The notes beneath the pieces are model-generated. The model worked only from the letters and a program-made list of their open reading frames with translations. It ran no database searches and was not told the DNA's origin. A program made the translations under genes and the position numbers. Positions 33,184 to 40,948 of a stretch of 64,000 bases of DNA are shown in pieces; the stretch's first letter is position 1, and the number at the start of each line of letters is the position of its first letter. The stretch is from positions 1 through 64,000 of the forward strand of contig CAZHCA010000009.1 in NCBI GenBank assembly GCA_964530825.1, read 5' to 3'. Source of the stretch: CAZHCA01 sp964530825 (lineage in GTDB: Bacteria > Bacteroidota > Bacteroidia > Chitinophagales > Saprospiraceae).

Positions 33184-33279
33184 TTGGCATAGTTATTGAA
33201 AAAAATTATAATGTAAGCTTTGGTCAGAACTTGTAAGATTCTTTTTTTTACAGCCCGTGTTGACTGCACGGGCTTTTTT
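33184..33279 (+). ncRNA. candidate small RNA between mqnD and ald
   Basis: TTGGCA at 33184-33189 and TATAAT at 33207-33212 are separated by exactly 17 bases, a promoter in the classical E. coli style. About 40 bases later follows a strong terminator (33253-33279). A transcript of about 60 bases would start near 33219 and include no obvious reading frame. The promoter may be coincidental in AT-rich DNA and the terminator may simply serve mqnD. Confidence 0.3.
33253..33279 (+). terminator. rho-independent terminator
   Basis: GCCCGTG (33253-33259), seven-base loop, CACGGGC (33267-33273), then six T. It stands 130 bases after mqnD and ahead of ald; it would separate the two genes. Confidence 0.85.
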
Positions 33280-33366
33280 ATTACTGGCCATTTCGGCTGT
33301 GCTCAATGACTTGAGTTGCGACTGCTAAACTCCTACCTTACTCCACTCTACCTCGGCCGAATTTTC

Positions 33367-33374
33367 TATTTTTG
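33367..33374 (+). promoter_or_regulatory. TAnnTTTG promoter box for ald
   Basis: Exact TATTTTTG 86 bases upstream of the ald start, giving a leader of about 80 bases. Confidence 0.55.
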
Positions 33375-33460
33375 CTCCATTGGACAACTTTAGCCTTTCT
33401 GGGGTAGTTTGCTGCTCCGGTCGTAAGGGCTTTTCCTAACCAAGTAAAACACGACGTACT

Positions 33461-34567
33461 ATGATCATTGGGGTCCCCAAGGAGATTAAGAATAACGAGA
33501 ACCGCGTGGCCCTTACGCCTGCCGGCGTGCTGGAGCTGCGCAAGCGCGGCCATGAGGTGTATATCCAGATTACGGCTGGCGAGGGCAGTGGCTTCCCCGA
33601 CGCAGCTTACGAGGAAGCGGGCGCCAGGTTATTGCCGACCATCGACGACGTTTACCAGACCGCCGAGATGATCGTCAAGGTCAAGGAGCCCATCGAGCAG
33701 GAGTACAACCTAATCGGCGAAGGCCAACTGGTCTTTACCTATTTCCACTTTGCTTCGTACGAGCCGCTCACCCGCGCCATGATCGATAGCAAAGCCGTAT
33801 GCCTGGCCTACGAAACGGTCGAATTGGAAGACGGCAGCCTGCCCTTGCTCACCCCCATGTCGGAGGTAGCCGGCCGCATGGCAATTCAGGAAGGGGCTAA
33901 GTATCTGGAAAAACCACTACAGGGCCGCGGCATTCTGCTGGGCGGCGTACCGGGTGTAGCACCGGCCAAAGTAATGATCCTGGGCGGAGGCGTAGTGGGA
34001 ACTCAGGCAGCAAAAATGGCCGCCGGCCTGGGTGCCGAAGTGACCATCCTCGATGTCAACATCCCGCGCCTGCGCTACCTGGCCGATATCATGCCGCCCA
34101 ATGTTACGACTCTCGTTTCGAATGAATACCAGATCCGGCAGATGATCAGTAACCAGGACCTGATTGTGGGGGCTGTCCTCATCCCCGGCGCCCGCGCGCC
34201 CAAGCTGATCACCCGCGATATGCTTGGGGATATGCAAAAAGGCACGGTGCTGGTCGACGTGGCCGTCGACCAAGGCGGCTGCATCGAGACCTGTACGCCT
34301 ACTACCCACGAAAATCCGACTTTTGTCATTGATGATGTGGTGCACTATTGCGTGGCCAATATGCCGGGCGCTGTACCCTTCACCTCGACGATCGCCCTGA
34401 CGAATGCTACCCTACCCTATACCCTGCAGCTGGCAGACAAGGGATGGGAGCAAGCCTGCCACGATAATCCAGCCCTGCGTAAGGGCCTGAATATAGTACA
34501 CGGCAAGGTAGTCTACAGAGCCGTAGCCGAAGCTTTTGAATTGGACTTAGAAGAGGTACAAGTGTAG
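33461..34567 (+). CDS. ald: alanine dehydrogenase
   Basis: A 368-residue protein of standard length. MIIGVPKEIKNNENRVALTP is the family start. His in FTYFHFAS (near residue 95) and the upstream Lys are the catalytic pair. VMILGGGVVGTQAAKMAAGLGAEVTILD (about 170-197) is the NAD-binding Rossmann motif, and NMPGAVPFTSTIALTNATL closes the signature. It interconverts alanine and pyruvate plus ammonia with NAD. The gene is monocistronic, with its own promoter box and a terminator upstream. Confidence 0.95.
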   Translation: MIIGVPKEIKNNENRVALTPAGVLELRKRGHEVYIQITAGEGSGFPDAAYEEAGARLLPTIDDVYQTAEMIVKVKEPIEQEYNLIGEGQLVFTYFHFASYEPLTRAMIDSKAVCLAYETVELEDGSLPLLTPMSEVAGRMAIQEGAKYLEKPLQGRGILLGGVPGVAPAKVMILGGGVVGTQAAKMAAGLGAEVTILDVNIPRLRYLADIMPPNVTTLVSNEYQIRQMISNQDLIVGAVLIPGARAPKLITRDMLGDMQKGTVLVDVAVDQGGCIETCTPTTHENPTFVIDDVVHYCVANMPGAVPFTSTIALTNATLPYTLQLADKGWEQACHDNPALRKGLNIVHGKVVYRAVAEAFELDLEEVQV

Positions 34568-34640
34568 TCCTGCTCCTATAAGCCGGGAACAGACGACAGT
34601 AGATCGACTCTTTTCTGCCGCCTGCTTACGGGCTTGGTGC

Positions 34641-37010
34641 CTAGCGTACCTTTGTCCACTGTCCATTAACATACTCTACGATAAAGGCCGATCCGAATCC
34701 GGGATTTTGCTTTACCAGGTTCAGGGCGCTCTGGGCTTCTTGCAGGGTATTGAAAGCCGCCAGATATTTGATTGTGAGATTACCCCGGCTGCCGTCGACA
34801 ATTTGACCGAGATAGGCTACCGAAGATCCGTCAAAGCTGCTAGCGTTACGGAAAGCCCCAAGTTGAATGCGGTAACGGCCGGTAGCGACTTGTCCTGCAT
34901 TGCCGCCCGGATTACTACCTCCTGGGTTCACCTGACCGCCGGAACTACTGCCCGTGCTGCCACCCGCTTCGGCAACCACAAAAGCGCTTTGATATCCTCG
35001 GCTGCGCACAGCAGTCTTAGCGCGCTCCGCCTCAGCTTTGGTGGGAAAAACGCCGACCCGAATTTTAAATAACCCTCCCTCTGATTTAGAGTATACCTCA
35101 CCAATGCTGGTCAGATCTTGAAAGTTGCTGAGGTTAGGGGTACTCAGGGCGCCCACCTGCACGGCGTACCCGGAACTTACACTGCCACCACCAGGCGTAC
35201 CGCCGCCACCGGAGCTAGGGCCGTCGCCTCCCCCTGCGTACGAAGAATTCAAAGGCACGGTTTGCAGACTGCTGTTACCCGATTGGGGAGTAAAGGTGGT
35301 ATTAAGCTCCTGATACCCGGGGGCGGAGAAGGTGACCACGTAGGGCTCACCTGCACTCAGCGAGAGAGAGTAATTACCGCCCTGATCGGTTACGGAGCGC
35401 ACCGTATTGCCGGTGTTCTGGTTGGTAGCCAAAACGGTCACGTTCTGGACCGGCAAGCGCGTATTGCTGTTGACTACCGATCCGTAGTAGATATCACCGC
35501 CTTTGGTCAACGGCACGCTCACTGTACGGGTGCCCTGCTGTCCCGTGGCATTAAGCTGGTAGTTATTCTGCCCGTATCCATCGGCACTAACGATAGCCGT
35601 ACAATTGGTGCCTTGCGGCAAATTCACCGAGGCCATGCCTCGATTATCAGTGGTAACATTTTGCAGACCACACTGCGAAAGATCGATCGTTGCGTTGGCC
35701 ACCCCAGACCCGTTGGCCGAATTGATAATTTGAAACATTACCGTCTCGCCGGCACGAATGACTTGGTAGAGGTCTTCGGCCCCCCGCCCGTTGGGCCGGT
35801 TCGAAACCAGGTAGCCGGTAGAGCGATTATTGTCGAAGACAAAGCTGTAATCGTCGTACGAAGAGTTCAGGGGTAGTCCTAGATTCTCGATAGAGGCCCA
35901 GCGACTGGCCGATTGTTTGGCCATGAAGAGATCGAAGCCGCCGAAGCCGGCGTGCCAGTCGGATGCGAAGAACAGGTTTTCCCCATCAAAAAAAGGAGCA
36001 ATTTCGTCGCCAGGCGAATTCACTACGGGCCCCATGTTCACAGGCTGAGTCCAGCCGGTACCTTGACGGTAGGAAATGTAAATGTCATATCCCCCGTAGC
36101 CGCCGTCGCGGTCGGAAGCAAAAAACATCGCCGACCCGTCGGGTGTGAAACTGGGGTAAGCCGTACGCCCGTTCTGAATATTGTAATCAAAAGGCCTGCC
36201 ATTGATGAATACATTTCCCGGTGCCAGATCGGCAATAATGATGGACGTCGTATTATTGGCCGTGCTGATGTGCCGTACCCCATTGATAAAATCGTTTTGG
36301 GTGTAAGCAGCTAAATTGGCCTGCTCGGCAAAAGATACTGGTCCCTCGCCGTATTGTGGATTGGGATCGACCCCCAGGGATTGGGGAAAATCGAGGTTGC
36401 CGCCGGGCTGTATGCGTGCGGAGTATAACTGATTGAAATTAATTGTCTGGTTGCTACGTGCCCCAGTAGACGGACGGGCGGAAGAAAAGATCAGTTCATC
36501 GCGAAAAAAGGCCGGGCCGAAATCAGAAGCCGGACTGTTGATGCTTACTGCTTGCAAACGGTACTCCTCATTCATGCGCCTGCTTTCTTGCGCTGCATAA
36601 TCACAGGTCTGTGCATAATGCTGCCCAACGACCTGATCCTGCTCCTGAGCGTATTTTTCAAACCACCGCTTTGCCTCATCGTATTTTTCCAATGCTTTGA
36701 GGGTTTTACCGTAACGCAGATAATGCACCTCGTTGACTTTGCGTTGAGTGACCGCCCGGGCATAATAGGTGGCCGCTTTTTCCATCTCGTTGGTATTCCG
36801 GTAAGCGTCGGCCAAATTACCCAGTAACTCCGGGTCGCTGGAATTGCGTTTCTCCAAGGCTTGCTCATATTTTTCAATAGCTTGGAAATAGAGCTGCTGG
36901 TCGTAAAGCTCATTGCCGTCCTTGAATAGTCGACGGTACGATTGACCGGAAAGAACACTCACGCTTGAGGTCAATAGCAGCAAGGTAATGCCGAAAGAAA
37001 TCGTTTTCAT
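34641..37010 (-). CDS. exported TPR / PD40 beta-propeller / SPOR protein
   Basis: A 789-residue protein with a signal peptide (MKTISFGITLLLL, cleavage after VLSGQ). Domain order: TPR repeats at about 25-130 (YFQAIEKYEQALEKR, LLGNLADAYRNTNEMEKAA), a TolB-like PD40 propeller at about 145-420 (PSFTPDGSAMFFASDRDGG, APFFDGENLFFASDWHAGFGG), carboxypeptidase-regulatory-like domains at about 450-600, a Gly/Ser linker, and two SPOR domains (YAVQVGALS and YRIQLGAF). SPOR domains bind denuded peptidoglycan; the layout resembles Bacteroidota OmpA/PorE-like cell-envelope proteins but without the OmpA domain. The frame is open far upstream; only this Met gives the signal peptide. Confidence 0.85.
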   Translation of the reverse strand: MKTISFGITLLLLTSSVSVLSGQSYRRLFKDGNELYDQQLYFQAIEKYEQALEKRNSSDPELLGNLADAYRNTNEMEKAATYYARAVTQRKVNEVHYLRYGKTLKALEKYDEAKRWFEKYAQEQDQVVGQHYAQTCDYAAQESRRMNEEYRLQAVSINSPASDFGPAFFRDELIFSSARPSTGARSNQTINFNQLYSARIQPGGNLDFPQSLGVDPNPQYGEGPVSFAEQANLAAYTQNDFINGVRHISTANNTTSIIIADLAPGNVFINGRPFDYNIQNGRTAYPSFTPDGSAMFFASDRDGGYGGYDIYISYRQGTGWTQPVNMGPVVNSPGDEIAPFFDGENLFFASDWHAGFGGFDLFMAKQSASRWASIENLGLPLNSSYDDYSFVFDNNRSTGYLVSNRPNGRGAEDLYQVIRAGETVMFQIINSANGSGVANATIDLSQCGLQNVTTDNRGMASVNLPQGTNCTAIVSADGYGQNNYQLNATGQQGTRTVSVPLTKGGDIYYGSVVNSNTRLPVQNVTVLATNQNTGNTVRSVTDQGGNYSLSLSAGEPYVVTFSAPGYQELNTTFTPQSGNSSLQTVPLNSSYAGGGDGPSSGGGGTPGGGSVSSGYAVQVGALSTPNLSNFQDLTSIGEVYSKSEGGLFKIRVGVFPTKAEAERAKTAVRSRGYQSAFVVAEAGGSTGSSSGGQVNPGGSNPGGNAGQVATGRYRIQLGAFRNASSFDGSSVAYLGQIVDGSRGNLTIKYLAAFNTLQEAQSALNLVKQNPGFGSAFIVEYVNGQWTKVR

Positions 37011-37166
37011 GATAGACTGGTTAGTTCGAAGGGTTGTGTGATTACTTAAATTCATCCGTTGGTCCGCTAAAAATATTCCTATAAAGAAAATAAATTTAGG
37101 ATAATTCTTGGAAAGTAGACGGGAATCCGGGAATTGGATTAAAAGCTTTTTGGAAAAATCAATAGC

Positions 37167-38006
37167 ATGAGCACTACACCTGCAGGTTCCCACCTTACGG
37201 GAATTTATTGCTACCCCATCAAAGGGTTGGGCGGTATCGCTCTTCGGGAGGCGAAGCTGGGTATGCGCGGACTGGCCTACGATCGCCGCTTTATGCTGGT
37301 CAACTTGGCGGGCCGTTTTCTGAGCCAACGCCAGTTGCCACAGATGGCCGTACTGGATACCCGGCTCGAAGGCGACCGGCTCGTAGTAGCCGACCGGCGG
37401 TCGCCAGGTGATCGGGTCGACTTTCCGCTGGAGCCACAAGACGGCCACTCCCTTCGGGTACAGATCTGGGAAGATAGCTGTCCGGCCTGGACCATCAGCG
37501 ATGAATTGGACAATTGGTTCTCCAACGCCCTCGGAACGGCCTGCCGCCTCGTCTTTTTACCGAATAAAAGCCCGCGTAGGCTCCGCATGCCGGGTGCTAC
37601 CGACCGCCACCAGGTGAGTTTTGCCGACGGCCATCCTTACTTGCTTACCAATGAGGCTTCCCTGGCCGATTTAAATAGCCGGATGAAACGCCCCATAGGT
37701 ATGCTGCGCTTTCGTCCTAACCTAGTCATTACGGGCCTGCCGTCTTACGCCGAAGACGAGCTCGCTGAATTTCGTATCGGAACAGCCCGTTTTCACCTCA
37801 CCAAACCTTGTGCGCGCTGTCAGGTTACAACTGTCGATCCGGCTACTGGACAGGTAGATGGGCGGGAACCCCTGCGCACCCTGTCGACTTACCGGCGGTG
37901 GGACCGCGCCGTATGGTTTGGCCTCAATGCGGGCCTACACCCGGATAGCGAGGGCCAGCTGTTAAGCGTGGGTGACCCCCTGACCGTTCCTGTAAATCAC
38001 AGGTAA
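37167..38006 (+). CDS. MOSC-domain protein
   Basis: A 279-residue protein with an N-terminal MOSC beta-barrel (GIYCYPIKGLGGIALREAKL, then GLAYDRRFMLVN) and a C-terminal MOSC domain. In the latter RPNLVITGLPSYAEDE is followed by LTKPCARCQVTTVDPATGQ, which contains the conserved cysteine that binds sulfur or the molybdenum cofactor. Relatives (YcbX/mARC type) detoxify N-hydroxylated bases with a redox partner; here no ferredoxin domain is attached. The 3' end overlaps the convergent prenyltransferase gene by 10 bases. Confidence 0.9.
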   Translation: MSTTPAGSHLTGIYCYPIKGLGGIALREAKLGMRGLAYDRRFMLVNLAGRFLSQRQLPQMAVLDTRLEGDRLVVADRRSPGDRVDFPLEPQDGHSLRVQIWEDSCPAWTISDELDNWFSNALGTACRLVFLPNKSPRRLRMPGATDRHQVSFADGHPYLLTNEASLADLNSRMKRPIGMLRFRPNLVITGLPSYAEDELAEFRIGTARFHLTKPCARCQVTTVDPATGQVDGREPLRTLSTYRRWDRAVWFGLNAGLHPDSEGQLLSVGDPLTVPVNHR

Positions 38007-38857
38007 ATATCCAGAATCAACAAAGTGCTGAAGGCCACGCTGGCTAAGCTGTTAGTGGTAAAAAAGGCAATATTAACTTTGCTTAGGTCATCGGCCTTGA
38101 CGAGGGTATGCTGGTAAATAAGCAGTCCGATAAACAGGAAGGCTGCCATCCAATGCAACCAGACGAAATTGGGATATTGCTGGGATAGCATCAGGCTGGC
38201 CGCTACGATCACCAAAGCGCAAGCGGCGTGTAACCAGGAGGATAGGCGCAGGGCCCCCTTGCGACCCAGTGCTACGGGCACCGAATGCAGTTGTAAGTGC
38301 TTGTCGAACTCATCATCCTGCAAAGCGTAGATGATATCAAAACCGCTCACCCATAGCAGGACGGCTGCCGAATACAGCAATGGTAAGAGGTCAAAACCTT
38401 CTCCCGCGGCCAGGTATGCGCCTATGGGAGCTAGGGAAAGCCCCAGACCCAGTACGAAATGACAAAGAAAAGTAAAGCGCTTAGTGTAACTGTACCCGAG
38501 TACAATCAGGAGTGCCACCGGTGAAAGGGCAAAACAAAGCGGATTGATGAACCAGGTGGTGAGGATAAATAACCCCGAGGTGAGGATTACAAATACCAAT
38601 GCTGACCGTGGTCGGATGACGCCGGCCGGGATCTCGCGCTGCCGGGTTCGCGGATTTTGCTTGTCGATATCGCGATCGAGATAGCGGTTAAAAGCCATTG
38701 CTGCCGAGCGGGCAAATATCATACACAATAGAACCAGAAAAAAAATGCGCCAGCTGAAAGCGCCCTGCTGGAGGGTCGCTAAAAAAAAACCCAACAAAGC
38801 AAAAGGCAGGGCAAAGATGGTGTGGCTGAACTTAACGAGGGAGAGATACCTATTCAT
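37997..38857 (-). CDS. ubiA: UbiA-family prenyltransferase, probably MqnP-like
   Basis: A 286-residue membrane protein with eight or nine helices and both Asp-rich motifs of aromatic prenyltransferases: NRYLDRDIDKQNPRTR (residues 64-79) and DIIYALQDDEFDKH (about 183-196). It attaches a polyprenyl chain to an aromatic acid. Automated naming would be 4-hydroxybenzoate octaprenyltransferase (ubiA), but Bacteroidota make menaquinone, and with mqnD in the same window the futalosine-pathway prenyltransferase MqnP is the more likely role. I chose the Met of MNRYLSLVKFSH; the upstream extension lacks homology. Confidence 0.85.
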   Translation of the reverse strand: MNRYLSLVKFSHTIFALPFALLGFFLATLQQGAFSWRIFFLVLLCMIFARSAAMAFNRYLDRDIDKQNPRTRQREIPAGVIRPRSALVFVILTSGLFILTTWFINPLCFALSPVALLIVLGYSYTKRFTFLCHFVLGLGLSLAPIGAYLAAGEGFDLLPLLYSAAVLLWVSGFDIIYALQDDEFDKHLQLHSVPVALGRKGALRLSSWLHAACALVIVAASLMLSQQYPNFVWLHWMAAFLFIGLLIYQHTLVKADDLSKVNIAFFTTNSLASVAFSTLLILDIYL

Positions 38858-38902
38858 CGATTGATTTTTGCGGCCCAACTAAATACACCGGCCAGGAATA
38901 AC

Positions 38903-38939
38903 AAAACCCGTACAATCCATAAACGACCGCACGGGTTTT
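38903..38939. terminator. bidirectional terminator-like hairpin
   Basis: AAAACCCGT at 38903-38911 pairs with ACGGGTTTT at 38931-38939 around a 19-base loop. On the minus strand it ends the DUF1573 lipoprotein gene before ubiA. Confidence 0.65.
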
Positions 38940-38964
38940 TGGGTTAACGGAAACACCGAAGAAT

Positions 38965-39498
38965 CTAGTTCACCGGCGCCTCGGCATTACCTTCAGCTGG
39001 TTGCACCTGACCTTCCAGATAGATGAATTTCTGGGGGGGTTCCGTATTGGCGGTGATGGTAACTTTCTGGCTACGCTTACCCACCTTGTTCCGGCTGTTG
39101 AAAACCACCTTGATTTCGGCTTCGTCGCCAGGAGCGATTGGTTCGCGCGGCCATTGGGGTACCGTGCAACCGCAGCTACCGCGAGCATCGCTTAGGATCA
39201 GCGGCTCTTGACCTGTGTTCTTAAATTTGAAGACGTGCGATACCTCTTCGCCTTCGGTTACGGTACCGAAGTCAAAACGCTCTTCTTCGAATTCAACAGT
39301 TGTGGTCGGTCCCGCAGGAGCGCTGGGAGTATTCGGGCTGGCCGGTTGAGCAGCCGACGCATTCGGGTTAGCAGGTTGTACGCCTTGCTCCAGATTCTGG
39401 CGCGCGGCTTCGCGTACATCATCGGAATTGCTTTGACAAGCAGCCAGGCTTAGGGTCAGCAATAACGCCAGCATACCTTGAGTTAGTTGAGTGCGCAT
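38965..39498 (-). CDS. DUF1573 lipoprotein
   Basis: A 177-residue lipoprotein: MRTQLTQGMLALLL with lipobox LAAC (Cys21). A Pro/Ala/Asn-rich linker (about 40-68) leads to a DUF1573 Ig-like domain with FDFGTVTEGEEVSHVFKFKN, the conserved GSCGCTVPQWPREPI, and EIKVVFNSRNKVGKRSQKV. The domain is abundant in Bacteroidota envelope proteins; its function is unknown and its CGC motif may be redox-active or bind metal. A TAATTTTG promoter box lies at 39542-39549. Confidence 0.9.
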   Translation of the reverse strand: MRTQLTQGMLALLLTLSLAACQSNSDDVREAARQNLEQGVQPANPNASAAQPASPNTPSAPAGPTTTVEFEEERFDFGTVTEGEEVSHVFKFKNTGQEPLILSDARGSCGCTVPQWPREPIAPGDEAEIKVVFNSRNKVGKRSQKVTITANTEPPQKFIYLEGQVQPAEGNAEAPVN

Positions 39499-39541
39499 GG
39501 TCTTTTATTTTTTGATTTAGGAATAATGCATATAACATCGG

Positions 39542-39549
39542 CAAAATTA
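39542..39549 (-). promoter_or_regulatory. TAnnTTTG promoter box for the DUF1573 gene
   Basis: Minus strand TAATTTTG, an exact consensus match, 44 bases upstream of the start. Confidence 0.55.
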
Positions 39550-39648
39550 AGGGGTTGAATAAAACTCCTTGTTAATGCAGCTTTTTCTTTTGTTAATGAC
39601 TTGTTAAGCTACACCGGAAAGAGCTATACGCCCAATTGGTTTTTTTCC

Positions 39649-39656
39649 TAAATTTG
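39649..39656 (+). promoter_or_regulatory. TAnnTTTG promoter box that decides the start of the DUF4136 gene
   Basis: Exact TAAATTTG, 22 bases upstream of the GTG at 39678. The next in-frame Met (39636) lies before the box and would not be on the transcript, which argues for GTG as start. Confidence 0.6.
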
Positions 39657-39677
39657 CTTCAACCAAAAATTTCCAAC

Positions 39678-40310
39678 GTGAAAACTTCTACACCGTTTAT
39701 TGTAGCCAGTCTGCTGCTCCTCTTTTTAGGAACCGGCTGCTACCCCGACAAGATTAATGATATCGAAGAGCTGGACACTGTCTTGACTGAATTCGATGGT
39801 GGTTTTTTCCCCAATAATACCGCATCAACCTTCATCCTGCCTGACAGTATCCTACCCATAGGCTCCAGTAATAGTCTCGGGCTAACACCCAGTGAAACGG
39901 ATTTCATCCTAAGCCGGGTGCGTAACAATTTGCTCGACTACGGGTGGACCGAGATCACGGAGATTGAGAATGATAACATTCCGGACGTCTCCATGATCGT
40001 ATCGGCTATTTCGACCGAGGTCTTAGTGGGCGATTGTATTCCGTACTACCCTTGCTGGGGCTGGTGCTGGCCCGGTTGGGGCTGGGGACCAGGGTTTTGC
40101 TACCCCGTATATTACCGTGGTTACGATATCGGAACCCTTACCATCGATATGATCGACAACGATGCATCTGCCAATCGCGAAGAATTCGTCCGGGTATGGC
40201 ATACCGGCATCAACGGTTTGCTCCGGAGTTCCCAGGCTGGAAATGCGCAGTTTATCGAACGTACGATCGATCAGGGCTTCACCCAATCGCCCTACCTGGA
40301 ACGCAATTAG
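39678..40310 (+). CDS. DUF4136 lipoprotein with a Trp/Cys-rich insert
   Basis: A 210-residue protein starting from GTG: VKTSTPFIVASLLL with lipobox GTGC (Cys21), so a lipoprotein. The DUF4136 fold is recognisable in NNLLDYGWTEI, DVSMIVSAISTE, then IGTLTIDMID and WHTGINGLL. Between its strands, near residues 120-146, lies a striking patch with CIPYYPCWGWCWPGWGWG, containing five Trp and four Cys within 27 residues. Similar aromatic inserts occur in some DUF4136 proteins. Function unknown; outer-membrane location is probable. The next gene, an outer-membrane beta-barrel, follows after 32 bases and is likely co-transcribed. Confidence 0.8.
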   Translation: MKTSTPFIVASLLLLFLGTGCYPDKINDIEELDTVLTEFDGGFFPNNTASTFILPDSILPIGSSNSLGLTPSETDFILSRVRNNLLDYGWTEITEIENDNIPDVSMIVSAISTEVLVGDCIPYYPCWGWCWPGWGWGPGFCYPVYYRGYDIGTLTIDMIDNDASANREEFVRVWHTGINGLLRSSQAGNAQFIERTIDQGFTQSPYLERN

Positions 40311-40342
40311 CATTGATTTTCACCCAAAAAACCACGACCACC

Positions 40343-40948
40343 ATGGTACGTCATTTCTTAGCTTTTATCATACTCCTGCTTTATTCAACCGGCTCCTTAT
40401 TCGGTCAAGATAATAAACTCTTCATCCTTGATTACAATGCTGCCCTTCCCTTAGGTGATCTGGAATCTTTCGCGGGCAATTTCAGCGGCCGGGGGGTGAG
40501 TATCGACGGGCGTTTTTTCATTCAGGATAATATCTCACTCGGCTACTTCGTAGGCTGGAATGTCTTTTTTGAAAAAGAAGCAGGCGACTTCGTCATTCCG
40601 GAAGATAACGTCACCCTCAACGGCACCCAACAACGCACGGTCAATACAGTGCCCATCCAATTCCAGGCGCACTATTACACCGAGCCGATCACCACCGCAA
40701 ATCTGACCTTTTACGGCGGCTTAGGCACAGGTCTCCACTACGCCGAGTTCCGCACTGAGACGGGCCTCTTCGTTGAGCGGGACCGCAACTGGCCCTTTAG
40801 CATTTCACCCTCGGTGGGGGTGCTCATTCCGGTCAACTACAGCAACCGCATCAATGCCGGCGTACGCTTCAATCAAGTATTTGAGGGGTCGGACATCCCA
40901 AGTATGCCCTACCTCGTGTTCACGGTAGGTTACGGCTGGTTCAACTAG
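40343..40948 (+). CDS. outer-membrane beta-barrel protein
   Basis: A 201-residue protein with a signal peptide (MVRHFLAFIILLL, cleavage after LFGQ) and alternating amphipathic strands typical of small outer-membrane barrels: GVSIDGRFFIQDNISLGYFV, ANLTFYGGLGTGLHYAEF, and the terminal strand LVFTVGYGWFN, which ends in an aromatic residue as BAM substrates do. It follows the DUF4136 lipoprotein gene, with which it may work. The 3' end overlaps the convergent polX-like gene by eight bases. Confidence 0.8.
   Translation: MVRHFLAFIILLLYSTGSLFGQDNKLFILDYNAALPLGDLESFAGNFSGRGVSIDGRFFIQDNISLGYFVGWNVFFEKEAGDFVIPEDNVTLNGTQQRTVNTVPIQFQAHYYTEPITTANLTFYGGLGTGLHYAEFRTETGLFVERDRNWPFSISPSVGVLIPVNYSNRINAGVRFNQVFEGSDIPSMPYLVFTVGYGWFN

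Noticed and set aside
33184..33200. Sigma-54-like GG-N10-GA spacing
   Set aside because: The -12 element lacks GC, and a classical TTGGCA/TATAAT pair explains the same bases better.
35118..35876. 252-codon plus-strand frame
   Set aside because: It is a shadow of the TPR/PD40/SPOR gene on the other strand, where the signal peptide and domains are convincing.
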